DNA of 25,352 bases, taken from the IMG/VR virus record IMGVR_UViG_3300048582_000075, positions 1-25,352 of that record; one strand, given 5' to 3'. This stretch comes from a virus. The translations under genes were made by a program, and so were the position numbers. Each line of letters begins with the position of its first letter. The stretch's first letter is position 1. Below are positions 1-5,552 of this stretch, piece by piece. Below the pieces are notes generated by a model. The model worked only from the letters and a program-made list of their open reading frames with translations, had not been told where the DNA came from and ran no database searches.

Positions 1-10
1 CGTTCGTCAT
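1..10 (-). CDS. Start of a leftward gene cut by the left edge
   Basis: Only the first three codons (Met-Thr-Asn) are inside the window. The reason to call it is the very good ribosome binding site GGAGAG seven bases before the ATG on the minus strand, 82 bp past the integrase stop codon. It would extend the leftward operon beyond the integrase. Nothing can be said about the product. Confidence 0.35.
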
Positions 11-91
11 TTCTGTCTCTCCAGCGGGTCCGTATCGGCCCTGTCATTCTTCTACGCGCGTTTGTGGCCAATGGCAACAGTCCGCACAAAA

Positions 92-1135
92 TTATTTCCG
101 CGCCAAAGCCTCGCCAATCGCAACGACCGTGCGCGCTTGGTCAACATAGATGCGACGAATGTCGGCAACCCGCGCGACGCTCCAGCCCATGATGCCTGCG
201 ATCGTTTCGTCGGTTAGCCCAGCTAGGCAAAGCTCGGTGCAGAATGTGCCGCGCAAGTCATGCAGCCGCTTGCCGACTATGCCCGCCGCGTCTCGATGCG
301 CGTTGAACGTGCCGGTTAGTCCTGATTCCGTCCAAGGCTTGCCGCGACTGTTGACTAGCGCGGTCGTCACGCCGGGCGCGCGGTATCGGGTGCGAAGATC
401 GGCCAAAAGATCGGCCAAGGCTGGCACGCTCGGCACGGTAACAACCCGCTCGCCGCCGCTCTTGCCGGTGCGCCACAAAACGGAATACTCGCCAAATGCC
501 GACAAGGGCAGCTTGACTAGATCCCCGCGACGCAAGCCGGTGAATCGGGCAAGGTCTAGCGCGTCCTGTAGCTGCACCGGGAGCGTCGGGCGCAATAGGG
601 CAATGTCCTCTGGCGTCCAGACAATCGCCGCCCGGTTGCCGCCTTTATATAGGTTCGGAATGCCATCGGCGACGTTCAACGCAAGCCGCCCCTGCACCCT
701 GCCCCAACCTAGCAGCCCGCGCAGCACAGTGACGTGATAGTCAGCCTTGCGCGGCGTCGCGGCCATGCTCTTGCGCCATGCCATGATGTCGGCACGAAAG
801 CGGCGGTCATCGACTGCGCCCATGGGCGCTTTGCCGAATTGCCGCCCGATGTTGTCCAGGCACCGGCTCCACTCGTTGCGCGTCGTCGTGGCGAGGTTCG
901 ACCATTCCGGCGACGTGCGCCAATCTGCGATCAGCGCCGCCAGCGTTTCGGCGGGTGCGGCTAGGCGGCGCTGTTGCGCTTCTAGGTATGCGGCGACGGC
1001 TGCGGGTGTTAGGCGCGGCTTGGGGCCACCTTCAACGCGCATGATCTGCGGGCCACCTCGCCAAGCGTAGAAAAAATGAATGCACGGCTTGCCCGGTCGG
1101 CGCTTTAGGACATAGGCGACACCGGCGAGGCTCAT
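92..1135 (-). CDS. int: Tyrosine-family phage integrase
   Basis: Site-specific recombinase expected to integrate and excise the phage chromosome. The 347-aa protein has the usual layout: an N-terminal arm-type region (about 1-60), a core-binding SAM-like domain (about 62-150) and a C-terminal catalytic domain (about 175-335). Visible catalytic residues are Arg202 (in TGLRRGDL), Lys225 (RTGKSGG), His292-x-x-Arg295 (LHDLRGT), Trp318 where many members have His (GW instead of GH), and the nucleophile Tyr330 (RRIYVD). The ATG overlaps the upstream stop by four bases (ATGA), so it is translationally coupled to the small gene before it. It is the last complete gene of the leftward operon, where lambdoid phages also keep int. 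No excisionase is recognisable; one of the small neighbours could serve. No attachment core can be identified from one end alone. Confidence 0.93.
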   Translation of the reverse strand: MSLAGVAYVLKRRPGKPCIHFFYAWRGGPQIMRVEGGPKPRLTPAAVAAYLEAQQRRLAAPAETLAALIADWRTSPEWSNLATTTRNEWSRCLDNIGRQFGKAPMGAVDDRRFRADIMAWRKSMAATPRKADYHVTVLRGLLGWGRVQGRLALNVADGIPNLYKGGNRAAIVWTPEDIALLRPTLPVQLQDALDLARFTGLRRGDLVKLPLSAFGEYSVLWRTGKSGGERVVTVPSVPALADLLADLRTRYRAPGVTTALVNSRGKPWTESGLTGTFNAHRDAAGIVGKRLHDLRGTFCTELCLAGLTDETIAGIMGWSVARVADIRRIYVDQARTVVAIGEALARK

Positions 1136-1317
1136 TGCGCACCCTTTAGCTTCTGCCAGCGGTCATAGTCCGACGACACGCCGGGCTTATTCGCTGGCAG
1201 GATCGTGATAGTCCCGTCCAATGTCAGCGAAAAGCCCCGGTCGTCATAGCCCAGGTCGCGGACATACTGCGCCGCCGTCTCAAGCGCTGTGCGGGAGGGG
1301 ATGCGAGCCTTACTCAT
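1132..1317 (-). CDS. Hypothetical 61-aa protein, coupled to int
   Basis: I do not recognise this family. The ATG at 1317 (MSKARIPSRT) is preferred over one three codons upstream because it still overlaps the preceding gene by eight bases, as is usual in this operon. The protein has a basic N-terminus, a short helix (TALETAAQYVRDLGY) and a C-terminal beta-like stretch ending in a charged tail. Its size and its position directly before the integrase make it a candidate excisionase or recombination-directionality factor, but no winged-helix signature can be read, so this is only a contextual guess. Confidence 0.7.
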   Translation of the reverse strand: MSKARIPSRTALETAAQYVRDLGYDDRGFSLTLDGTITILPANKPGVSSDYDRWQKLKGAQ

Positions 1318-1633
1318 CGCGCGCAATCAGTTCACGCAGCGCGGCGAGGGCGGCGGTGGCGTTATAGCGGGCCTCTTTGCGGTAGCCCGCCGTCACCGGG
1401 CCGCACTTGTCGTCGCCAAGCCCCATAAACAGTATGGGATGCCAAGCCCGCGCCACCCGCTCTACAGCCTCATCCCCTGCCAGCACAGCCTTAACCCGCG
1501 CCAGTTCGTCGGCGGCGTCTAGGAGCGCGGGGGCGGCGTTGTGTAGGGCTGTGGAAAACGCGCGCTTGTCCACAAAAAAGCCCGCCGTCGCAGCCCCATG
1601 CAGCCGCCGCAGTTCGGCAATATCGACAGTCAT
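1310..1633 (-). CDS. Hypothetical 107-aa protein
   Basis: Unrecognised small phage protein. The ATG at 1633 is chosen because GGGAGGAAG lies just before it and because it overlaps the stop of the 37-aa gene upstream. A longer reading reaching to 1786 would add an Arg/Pro-rich segment that is merely the frame-shifted shadow of that gene. The N-terminal half is predicted largely helical (ELRRLHGAATAGFF, then an Ala-rich helix around residues 30-55). The C-terminal part has HPILFMGLGDDKCGP and a final helix. It sits in the accessory part of the leftward early operon. Confidence 0.7.
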   Translation of the reverse strand: MTVDIAELRRLHGAATAGFFVDKRAFSTALHNAAPALLDAADELARVKAVLAGDEAVERVARAWHPILFMGLGDDKCGPVTAGYRKEARYNATAALAALRELIARDE

Positions 1634-1746
1634 CACTTCCTCCCAAACAGCCGCGCCCAAAACGACCGGCGCGCAAACGGTGGTGCGATCAACGCGGCAA
1701 GGCGCTCGCGGTGGTCGCGGTGGGGGGTGTAGGCGTGCGGGGTCAT
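1633..1746 (-). CDS. Hypothetical 37-aa microprotein
   Basis: A short open frame reading MTPHAYTPHRDHRERL and onward, ending in WARLFGRK. It fills exactly the gap between two larger genes: its ATG overlaps the stop of the upstream 107-aa gene (ATGA) and its TGA overlaps the ATG of the next gene. It is strongly basic with many His and Arg and has no hydrophobic segment. Double-ended coupling is the main support. It could be a small regulatory or DNA-binding peptide, or simply a spacer that keeps ribosomes moving. Confidence 0.5.
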   Translation of the reverse strand: MTPHAYTPHRDHRERLAALIAPPFARRSFWARLFGRK

Positions 1747-2066
1747 GCTGCTGTTGCCTTGGCGATGGCTGCATCAATCGCGGCAATGCGACGGTCGCGG
1801 CTATCGTCGGACGGTGGGTGGCGGAGGTCGTTGCGATACTGGTATGCGAGCGCTAGCAAGTCGGGCAACGCAGCAACCAAATGCGCGTTTGCTTCACCTT
1901 CATCGGCCCAAGGCTTTTTTGCCCAACTGCCGGACGGGGTAATTCGGCATTCCAAAATGGGATAACCCATGCCGCGCGTCGTGCTGTCGTCAGGGTTGCA
2001 CGCGCCCCATACCAACGTTGTTCCTTCTTCAACGCGCCAAGGCCCCGGTGTGTGTGCTGTCGTCAT
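1743..2066 (-). CDS. Hypothetical 107-aa phage protein with HTPGPW N-terminus
   Basis: The N-terminus MTTAHTPGPWRVEEGTTLVW is typical of a widespread group of small phage and prophage proteins of unknown function, usually found near recombination genes. The middle (about 30-55) has a beta-like stretch with Cys. The C-terminal half is helical (EANAHLVAALPDLLALAYQY, then an Ala-rich end). The start is supported by GGAAGGATGAAGG just upstream. It follows the 246-aa recombination-module gene after a 35-bp gap, the largest gap inside the leftward operon. Confidence 0.75.
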   Translation of the reverse strand: MTTAHTPGPWRVEEGTTLVWGACNPDDSTTRGMGYPILECRITPSGSWAKKPWADEGEANAHLVAALPDLLALAYQYRNDLRHPPSDDSRDRRIAAIDAAIAKATAA

Positions 2067-2101
2067 CCTTCATCCTTCCATATAACGCCGCGCTCTGCGG
2101 C

Positions 2102-2842
2102 TTAGGCTGCGGCGGGGTCGTAACCGTCGCCGTCCAGGCCGGGCGCGTCCGCATCGAGCGCAACGATGCCGCTGAGGAACGACTTCTTCAAAGCCGCAAC
2201 CGCGTCGATTTCATCGGCGAGCGTCTTCAAAACGCCGCGCACCTTTTCCAACCCGGTCGCGCGCTTTGCCATCAACTGGTCAAGCTCCTCCCGCGTTTCG
2301 GCGGCGTCGATCAGGGCGAGGGTCTTGCGCGCCCAGTCGCGGGTGGCGGCTTCCTTGTCCTCGTTAGACGCCGCCCCGGTTGACTGCCCGGCGTCGGTTG
2401 AGGGGGTTACAGCAGCGGCGTCGGGGAGTGACGCGGCGGGGGTGTTGGCGCGCTGTTGCAGCGGCTTGACCGTAAACAGCTTGCGGTTCTTCTTGTTCTC
2501 GGCAAGCGCCAGCGTGATAGGGCCGTCGATGTGGCTCATGTGGCTGATGCGGATGCCGCCGACCTTCATTCCGGCCCAAAGCACATCAGGGTCGCAATAG
2601 AGCGTCATCGACCGGCCTGCATACTTGGCGCTGTCTGCGCCCCATGCCGCCACGAGGACGCGCGACATCGACTTGCACGGGCGAAACACCTTGTTGTCGC
2701 CTTCGATCTTGACGGCAACCGGCTGCTCGGTGCCGGGCTGGACGTTGACGGCGGCGACCTTCACGGTGCGGCTAATGCCGACCAAATCGCCCGCGTTGAT
2801 CTGGTCGCTCTTGGCAACGATGACTTGTGACATATCGGACAT
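2102..2842 (-). CDS. Exonuclease-partner protein, possible ssDNA-binding or annealing protein
   Basis: A 246-aa protein encoded directly after the YqaJ-type exonuclease. The ATG at 2842 has an ideal AGGAGA site seven bases upstream, inside the end of the exonuclease gene. The N-terminal part (about 1-125) is beta-rich, with the segments VAVKIEGDNKVFRPCKSMSR, YAGRSMTLYCDPDVLW and VGGIRISHMSHIDGP. A Pro/Ala/Ser-rich linker follows (about 130-165). The C-terminal 60-70 residues are helical and charged (ETREELDQLMAKRATGLEKV) and end in an acidic tail. A beta-rich core, a flexible linker and an acidic C-terminus resemble the plan of single-strand-binding proteins, and exonucleases of this family are normally paired with an annealing protein. 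Neither RecT, Bet nor Erf is recognisable in it, so the role is inference from context. Confidence 0.8.
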   Translation of the reverse strand: MSDMSQVIVAKSDQINAGDLVGISRTVKVAAVNVQPGTEQPVAVKIEGDNKVFRPCKSMSRVLVAAWGADSAKYAGRSMTLYCDPDVLWAGMKVGGIRISHMSHIDGPITLALAENKKNRKLFTVKPLQQRANTPAASLPDAAAVTPSTDAGQSTGAASNEDKEAATRDWARKTLALIDAAETREELDQLMAKRATGLEKVRGVLKTLADEIDAVAALKKSFLSGIVALDADAPGLDGDGYDPAAA

Positions 2843-3516
2843 CAAAACATCTCCTGTTCAATCTTGCGCTCGGTCGCGATGAAGCGCCGGGCCTTGGTGT
2901 TGGCGTGAAAGTCGGCGATCACGGTCGCAACCTGGCGCTCGAATGTCGCCGCCGCTTCGATGATTGCCGCGTGAATTGCGGGGTCGGGCTCAACCCGGAT
3001 GACAGCCATCGGCAAGCCACCGCTGTAGCTGATAAAGTCCAGCCACTCGCGCCCGGTGACAAGCAGGCCGGTCTGGCACTGCATGACGTGCTCGTCTGGC
3101 ACGGTGCCGGATGCGATAGTCTGGACTTGGTATTTCTGGCGACGTGACTTGCCTTCGATCAGGCCGTCATCGCCGATCATGCCGTCCGGTGAATAGCCGA
3201 GCGTAAAACCCCATTCGTCATTGGTGACAAAGCCGACTTCATGCACCGGCGCGTAGTGCTTGGCATACAGGGCGCGCGCTTCGATCTCGTCAACGTGGCC
3301 GCGCAACATATCATCGCTGATGTAATGCGGCTCGACATAGCCGGTGATGCGCTGCGCTGCGATCTCGAACACGTGCGCGCGGCTCTTGTCGTTGTTGGCG
3401 ACTTTGAGCGTCGGCGTGATGATGTGCTTGATCTCGCTTGCCGTCAGCAAGCCGCACCGAGCCGCAAGCCATTGCTCGCTGCCCTGGTCGAAGCTGTCGT
3501 GAAAGGTGATGGTCAC
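2842..3516 (-). CDS. YqaJ/lambda-Exo-type recombination exonuclease
   Basis: Predicted PD-(D/E)xK 5'-3' exonuclease of the YqaJ viral recombinase family, which produces single strands for phage recombination. In 224 aa it shows the family marks: N-terminal GSEQWLAARCGLLTAS (substrate-contact region of the family), then GYSPDG with Asp111 and the LIEGKS strand with Glu121-x-Lys123 as the metal-binding and catalytic triad. HVMQCQTGLLVTG (about 143-155) matches the conserved helix with Gln. The GTG at 3516 is chosen because it forms a GTGA overlap with the upstream gene and lies eight bases after GAGGAG. A TTG one codon earlier is possible. The gene stands directly before its presumed recombination partner. 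Confidence 0.9.
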   Translation of the reverse strand: MTITFHDSFDQGSEQWLAARCGLLTASEIKHIITPTLKVANNDKSRAHVFEIAAQRITGYVEPHYISDDMLRGHVDEIEARALYAKHYAPVHEVGFVTNDEWGFTLGYSPDGMIGDDGLIEGKSRRQKYQVQTIASGTVPDEHVMQCQTGLLVTGREWLDFISYSGGLPMAVIRVEPDPAIHAAIIEAAATFERQVATVIADFHANTKARRFIATERKIEQEMF

Positions 3517-3788
3517 CAAGTCATCTCCTCAGCTTCCGACAAGTCCCGCGCTGTCGGCGCAACCCGCGCGGCGATCTCGGCGCGCTTGCGAAACAGGCTG
3601 ACGCTTGCCTTGGCGAGTGCCGACGAAAGCGCCGGGTCAACCTCTGACACGCACACATCGCCTTCGTGCATGGTCACGCACCAATGCGCGCCAAGGATGG
3701 GGCAGTTGATGCGGGCGGTTTCGAAGCGACGCACGCCGTCCGGGATGCGGGCGAGGATGGCGTCGGCTAGTTGGCGGTCGCTAATCAT
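3513..3788 (-). CDS. Hypothetical 91-aa protein
   Basis: Unrecognised. It starts with a helical segment (SDRQLADAILARIPDGVRRFE), continues with a short beta-like middle containing two Cys (NCPILGAHWCVTMHEGDVCV, plus a third Cys near residue 46), and ends with an Ala-rich helix and an acidic stretch. The three Cys and one His within about 25 residues could form a metal site, but the spacing matches no zinc motif I know. Four-base overlaps on both sides place it firmly in the leftward operon just before the exonuclease. Confidence 0.72.
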   Translation of the reverse strand: MISDRQLADAILARIPDGVRRFETARINCPILGAHWCVTMHEGDVCVSEVDPALSSALAKASVSLFRKRAEIAARVAPTARDLSEAEEMTW

Positions 3789-4132
3789 GCGCCGCGCTCC
3801 AGTTCGCGACCGCGCTTGATGGCGGCAAGGGCGACCGAAACGGTGTGTCCGTCGTCGTATCTTCCAGCGTAATAAGCTGACGCAATACCCTCATCGGCAC
3901 CGAGCGCCTTTTGCATGGTCGCCGCAATCTTCCGCGCCTCCACCAAATCCGGGTCAACAGGCGGCTGCCAGTTCAGTTCGCGGAGTGTGGCGGCGATGGC
4001 GCGCTGGTCGGGGTCGGTGTCGTAATCGCCGCGAAGAATGCGCGTGACCAAAAGTGCCACATCGCCGTCTTTGCCGTGTTCTTCCGCGCTGCGCCGCCGC
4101 GCTTCGACCGTGTAAATATCAGGCTGTGTCAT
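3785..4132 (-). CDS. Hypothetical 115-aa protein
   Basis: Unrecognised small acidic protein. It begins MTQPDIYTVEARRRSAEEHG, is predicted mostly helical, and contains a central stretch ending in LRELNWQPPVDPDLVEARKI and a C-terminal GRYDDGHTVSVALAAIKRG helix. The stop overlaps the ATG of the next gene by four bases. A three-base gap separates its ATG from the stop of the tiny membrane-protein candidate upstream. No function can be proposed. Confidence 0.72.
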   Translation of the reverse strand: MTQPDIYTVEARRRSAEEHGKDGDVALLVTRILRGDYDTDPDQRAIAATLRELNWQPPVDPDLVEARKIAATMQKALGADEGIASAYYAGRYDDGHTVSVALAAIKRGRELERGA

Positions 4133-4135
4133 GCG

Positions 4136-4213
4136 TCAAACTCCAAACAAAAGAGCAAAAATCCACATCACAAGCAGCGCCTCTGCGGCGCGGTGGAGGT
4201 GCGCGCGGGTCAT
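4136..4213 (-). CDS. Candidate 25-aa single-pass membrane microprotein
   Basis: A short frame beginning MTRAHLHRAAEALL, with a hydrophobic C-terminal half (ALLVMWIFALLFGV) long enough for one membrane span. The basic N-terminus would stay in the cytoplasm. Its ATG overlaps the upstream stop (ATGA), and its stop is three bases from the next start, so it exactly fills the gap between two genes. There is no separate ribosome binding site, so translation would rely on coupling. It could act in superinfection exclusion or membrane signalling, but this is speculation. Confidence 0.5.
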   Translation of the reverse strand: MTRAHLHRAAEALLVMWIFALLFGV

Positions 4214-4602
4214 GCGAACAGACCGGCGATGAAGTGCCAGACGGCGCGGCGGGCGTCGTCGCGCGCCCTCCGCTTGCCAACCCGCGCCGCCTCAGTCGTC
4301 AGCGCGTCCAGCCAGTCCGCAGGCTTGGGATATGCGCGCTCAAGCCAGTCGGTTGCGGCGTCGTGGCTGTCGATCGACACGCCGTCTTCCGAGAAGGCGT
4401 CAAACAGCGCATCCGTGCCAGCGTCGCCAATCGTGTCGTGGCCGAGATAGTGCGCCAGTTCACGCAGGCAAAAGACCGTGACGGATGCGTCCAGCGTGTC
4501 GCCGAACATGTCGTCTGCGGTGAATTGGTCGCCTTCAAAGCGGGCCTGGAGCCATCCGGCATGGGCGTAATCGCGGACGGGGCCGAGGTAGAGGCGGCTC
4601 AT
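4210..4602 (-). CDS. Hypothetical 130-aa protein
   Basis: Unrecognised acidic protein. The ATG at 4602 (MSRLYLGPVRDYAHAGWLQ) overlaps the preceding stop by four bases and is preferred to a longer reading starting nine codons earlier, which would run into the upstream gene. A long central region is rich in Asp (QFTADDMFGDTLDA and DTIGDAGTDALFDAFSEDG), followed by DWLERAYPKPADWLDAL. The C-terminus is basic and helical. Many small anti-host or anti-restriction phage proteins are similarly acidic, but there is no specific match. Confidence 0.7.
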   Translation of the reverse strand: MSRLYLGPVRDYAHAGWLQARFEGDQFTADDMFGDTLDASVTVFCLRELAHYLGHDTIGDAGTDALFDAFSEDGVSIDSHDAATDWLERAYPKPADWLDALTTEAARVGKRRARDDARRAVWHFIAGLFA

Positions 4603-4838
4603 GCTGCCACCTGCTTGGCCAGCGGGCAAAGCACCGAACCTGCGACAGTGTAGTCAAACAGGTCATCGGTGCCGTCCTCGGTGACAACATTCCAAAGCGC
4701 GCGGATCTGGTTCGTCGTGCCAGCGGCGCGGATGGTTGCGGAAAGCAGGCGGGCATAGCCACCCGGATTGCCCGCCAGCAGATGCTGGCGAGCAGTAGCA
4801 ACCGATGCCGCGTTTGATTTGGTAAGAGAGAGTGCCAT
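4599..4838 (-). CDS. Hypothetical 79-aa protein, first gene of the leftward operon
   Basis: Unrecognised. It is mostly helical (MALSLTKSNAASVATARQHL, then a Gly-rich turn and YARLLSATIRAA), with a C-terminal part containing NVVTEDGTDDLFDYTVAGS. It is the first gene behind the predicted leftward promoter, whose start site would give a leader of about 55 nt, and a purine-rich GGGGCGGGGAAG precedes the ATG. The PL-proximal slot in lambda holds the antiterminator N, so this product, or the leader RNA itself, is the place to look for antitermination. The protein has no Arg-rich N-terminus like N. Confidence 0.72.
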   Translation of the reverse strand: MALSLTKSNAASVATARQHLLAGNPGGYARLLSATIRAAGTTNQIRALWNVVTEDGTDDLFDYTVAGSVLCPLAKQVAA

Positions 4839-4900
4839 CGAGGCTTCCCCGCCCCGATCACCGGCTGGCCTATCCAGCAGCGGCGTCGGGGTGTGGGGTC

Positions 4901-4929
4901 TTTATGGGACAATCCGTCCCTATGGTCAA
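4901..4929 (-). promoter_or_regulatory. Predicted leftward early promoter PL
   Basis: On the minus strand a -35 box TTGACC (4929-4924), a 17-bp spacer and a -10 box CATAAA (4906-4901) read toward the first gene of the leftward operon. The expected start is near 4894. Operator OL1 fills the spacer and touches the -10, and operator OL2 touches the first base of the -35, so a bound repressor would block RNA polymerase. Confidence 0.7.
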
Positions 4930-4943
4930 GGACAATTTGTCCC
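4906..4943. promoter_or_regulatory. Left operator pair OL1 and OL2
   Basis: Two 15-bp palindromic sites: OL1 at 4906-4920 (GGGACAATCCGTCCC) and OL2 at 4929-4943 (AGGACAATTTGTCCC). Their centres are 23 bp apart, about two helical turns. OL2 contains a perfect GGACAA-T-TTGTCC palindrome. They lie between the repressor stop and the leftward operon and are the mirror image of the right operator pair. They are presumably bound by the adjacent XRE repressor and by the Cro-like protein. Confidence 0.8.
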
Positions 4944-4958
4944 GACTGTGTATTTTAT

Positions 4959-5255
4959 TTAATCGGCAGAATCCCGCCGAAAATTGACAGGTCTGGCGAT
5001 TGGGCGCGGGCGATAGCCGCCGTTATGCTCGTGGCCGGTGAGGACGTAGCAGGGGTCACGATCTACGGTCAGCGCCAGTCGTTCGATAAGATAGTGCGGC
5101 AACGGCGAGCGCGTCTCATACTTCTTATAACGCTCAAAAGGCAGGTCTAAAGCCGACGCCATCTGCGCCTGGGTCCAGCCTCGCTCGATCCGCAGACGCT
5201 TCACCCGAGCGCAAAACGCCTCGTTGAAGGTTGCTTCGTCCGGCCATGTCGTCAT
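4959..5255 (-). CDS. Short XRE-type phage repressor (CI-like)
   Basis: Predicted lysogeny repressor binding the flanking operators. In 98 aa it has one HTH_XRE domain (about 13-60) with the helix-turn-helix RIERGWTQAQMASALDLPFE and the recognition helix running into RYKKYETRS. A short basic tail follows (RPRPIARPVNFRRD). It ends there: there is no S24/LexA-type peptidase or long dimerisation domain, so RecA-triggered self-cleavage is not expected. The ATG at 5255 is chosen over a longer reading because the family domain starts just after it and because a TACAAT -10 box stands exactly six bases before it, implying a leaderless mRNA. It is divergent from the Cro-like gene. No terminator separates its stop from the leftward operon, so its transcript may read on. 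Which of the two divergent proteins is the maintenance repressor is inferred from position. Confidence 0.82.
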   Translation of the reverse strand: MTTWPDEATFNEAFCARVKRLRIERGWTQAQMASALDLPFERYKKYETRSPLPHYLIERLALTVDRDPCYVLTGHEHNGGYRPRPIARPVNFRRDSAD

Positions 5256-5261
5256 GCGCGT

Positions 5262-5267
5262 ATTGTA
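5262..5267 (-). promoter_or_regulatory. -10 box of repressor-maintenance promoter (PRM-like)
   Basis: TACAAT on the minus strand, six bases before the repressor ATG. No -35 box is present at 16-18 bp (the 17-bp position reads CGCCGG). A start seven bases after the -10 would fall on the A of the ATG. Operator OR2 is centred at -43 relative to that start, where a bound activator commonly contacts polymerase. Confidence 0.55.
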
Positions 5268-5290
5268 ACCCCGGAACGGAAAATCCGGCG

Positions 5291-5328
5291 GGGACAAATT
5301 GGCCTTGACGGTGGGGACGATTTGTCCC
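5291..5328. promoter_or_regulatory. Right operator pair OR2 and OR1
   Basis: Two 15-bp sites, OR2 at 5291-5305 (GGGACAAATTGGCCT) and OR1 at 5314-5328 (GGGACGATTTGTCCC), with centres 23 bp apart exactly as in the left pair. OR1 lies inside the PR spacer, centred at -19. OR2 overlaps the first base of the PR -35 and lies at -43 of the repressor promoter. Spacing, order and orientation relative to the promoter equal those of OL. Confidence 0.8.
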
Positions 5329-5333
5329 ATTAA
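5305..5333 (+). promoter_or_regulatory. Predicted rightward early promoter PR
   Basis: A -35 box TTGACG (5305-5310), a 17-bp spacer and a -10 box CATTAA (5328-5333) read toward the Cro-like gene, whose ATG begins six bases after the -10. The expected transcript starts at or next to the ATG. The geometry is the same as PL base for base. Confidence 0.7.
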
Positions 5334-5339
5334 TCGGCC

Positions 5340-5552
5340 ATGGACACAGCAACACTTGATTGGCCTTTGGTCGATAGCGCAGCAGCCGCACTAGGCGCTG
5401 GCAACGAGGCAAGGCGCAAATGGCGGCAAGCTGGCAGGCGCGTTCCTGCTGACTGGCGCATCCGCATTGCCGAACACCTGACCGCGCAAGGCGTCGCGGT
5501 TGCGCTGTCCGACTTTGACCGGCTGCCGACTTCGACGCGGCGCGCCGCATGA
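5340..5552 (+). CDS. Cro-like HTH regulator, first rightward early gene
   Basis: A 70-aa protein divergent from the repressor gene. A helix-turn-helix is visible in residues 10-45: AAAALGAGNEARRKWRQAG followed by RRVPADWRIRIAEHL. This matches the Cro/YdaS-type pattern in which a skipped Gly-containing turn leads to a recognition helix with KW, then VPxxWR. It probably competes with the repressor for the same operators and tips the switch to lytic growth. There is no Shine-Dalgarno site; the ATG is six bases from the PR -10 box, so the mRNA is probably leaderless. The stop overlaps the next possible start (ATGA). Confidence 0.78.
   Translation: MDTATLDWPLVDSAAAALGAGNEARRKWRQAGRRVPADWRIRIAEHLTAQGVAVALSDFDRLPTSTRRAA

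Noticed and set aside
1-91. Attachment site or tRNA at the left end
   Set aside because: No tRNA fold and no repeated core can be seen. With only one end in view an att site cannot be shown.
150-737. 195-codon plus-strand frame opposite the integrase
   Set aside because: The integrase with its full catalytic set is on the other strand; this frame has no recognisable features.
4901-5333. Invertible DNA segment between the 43-bp inverted repeats
   Set aside because: The repeats are imperfect (7 mismatches), explained by promoter and operator function, and no dedicated invertase gene is adjacent.
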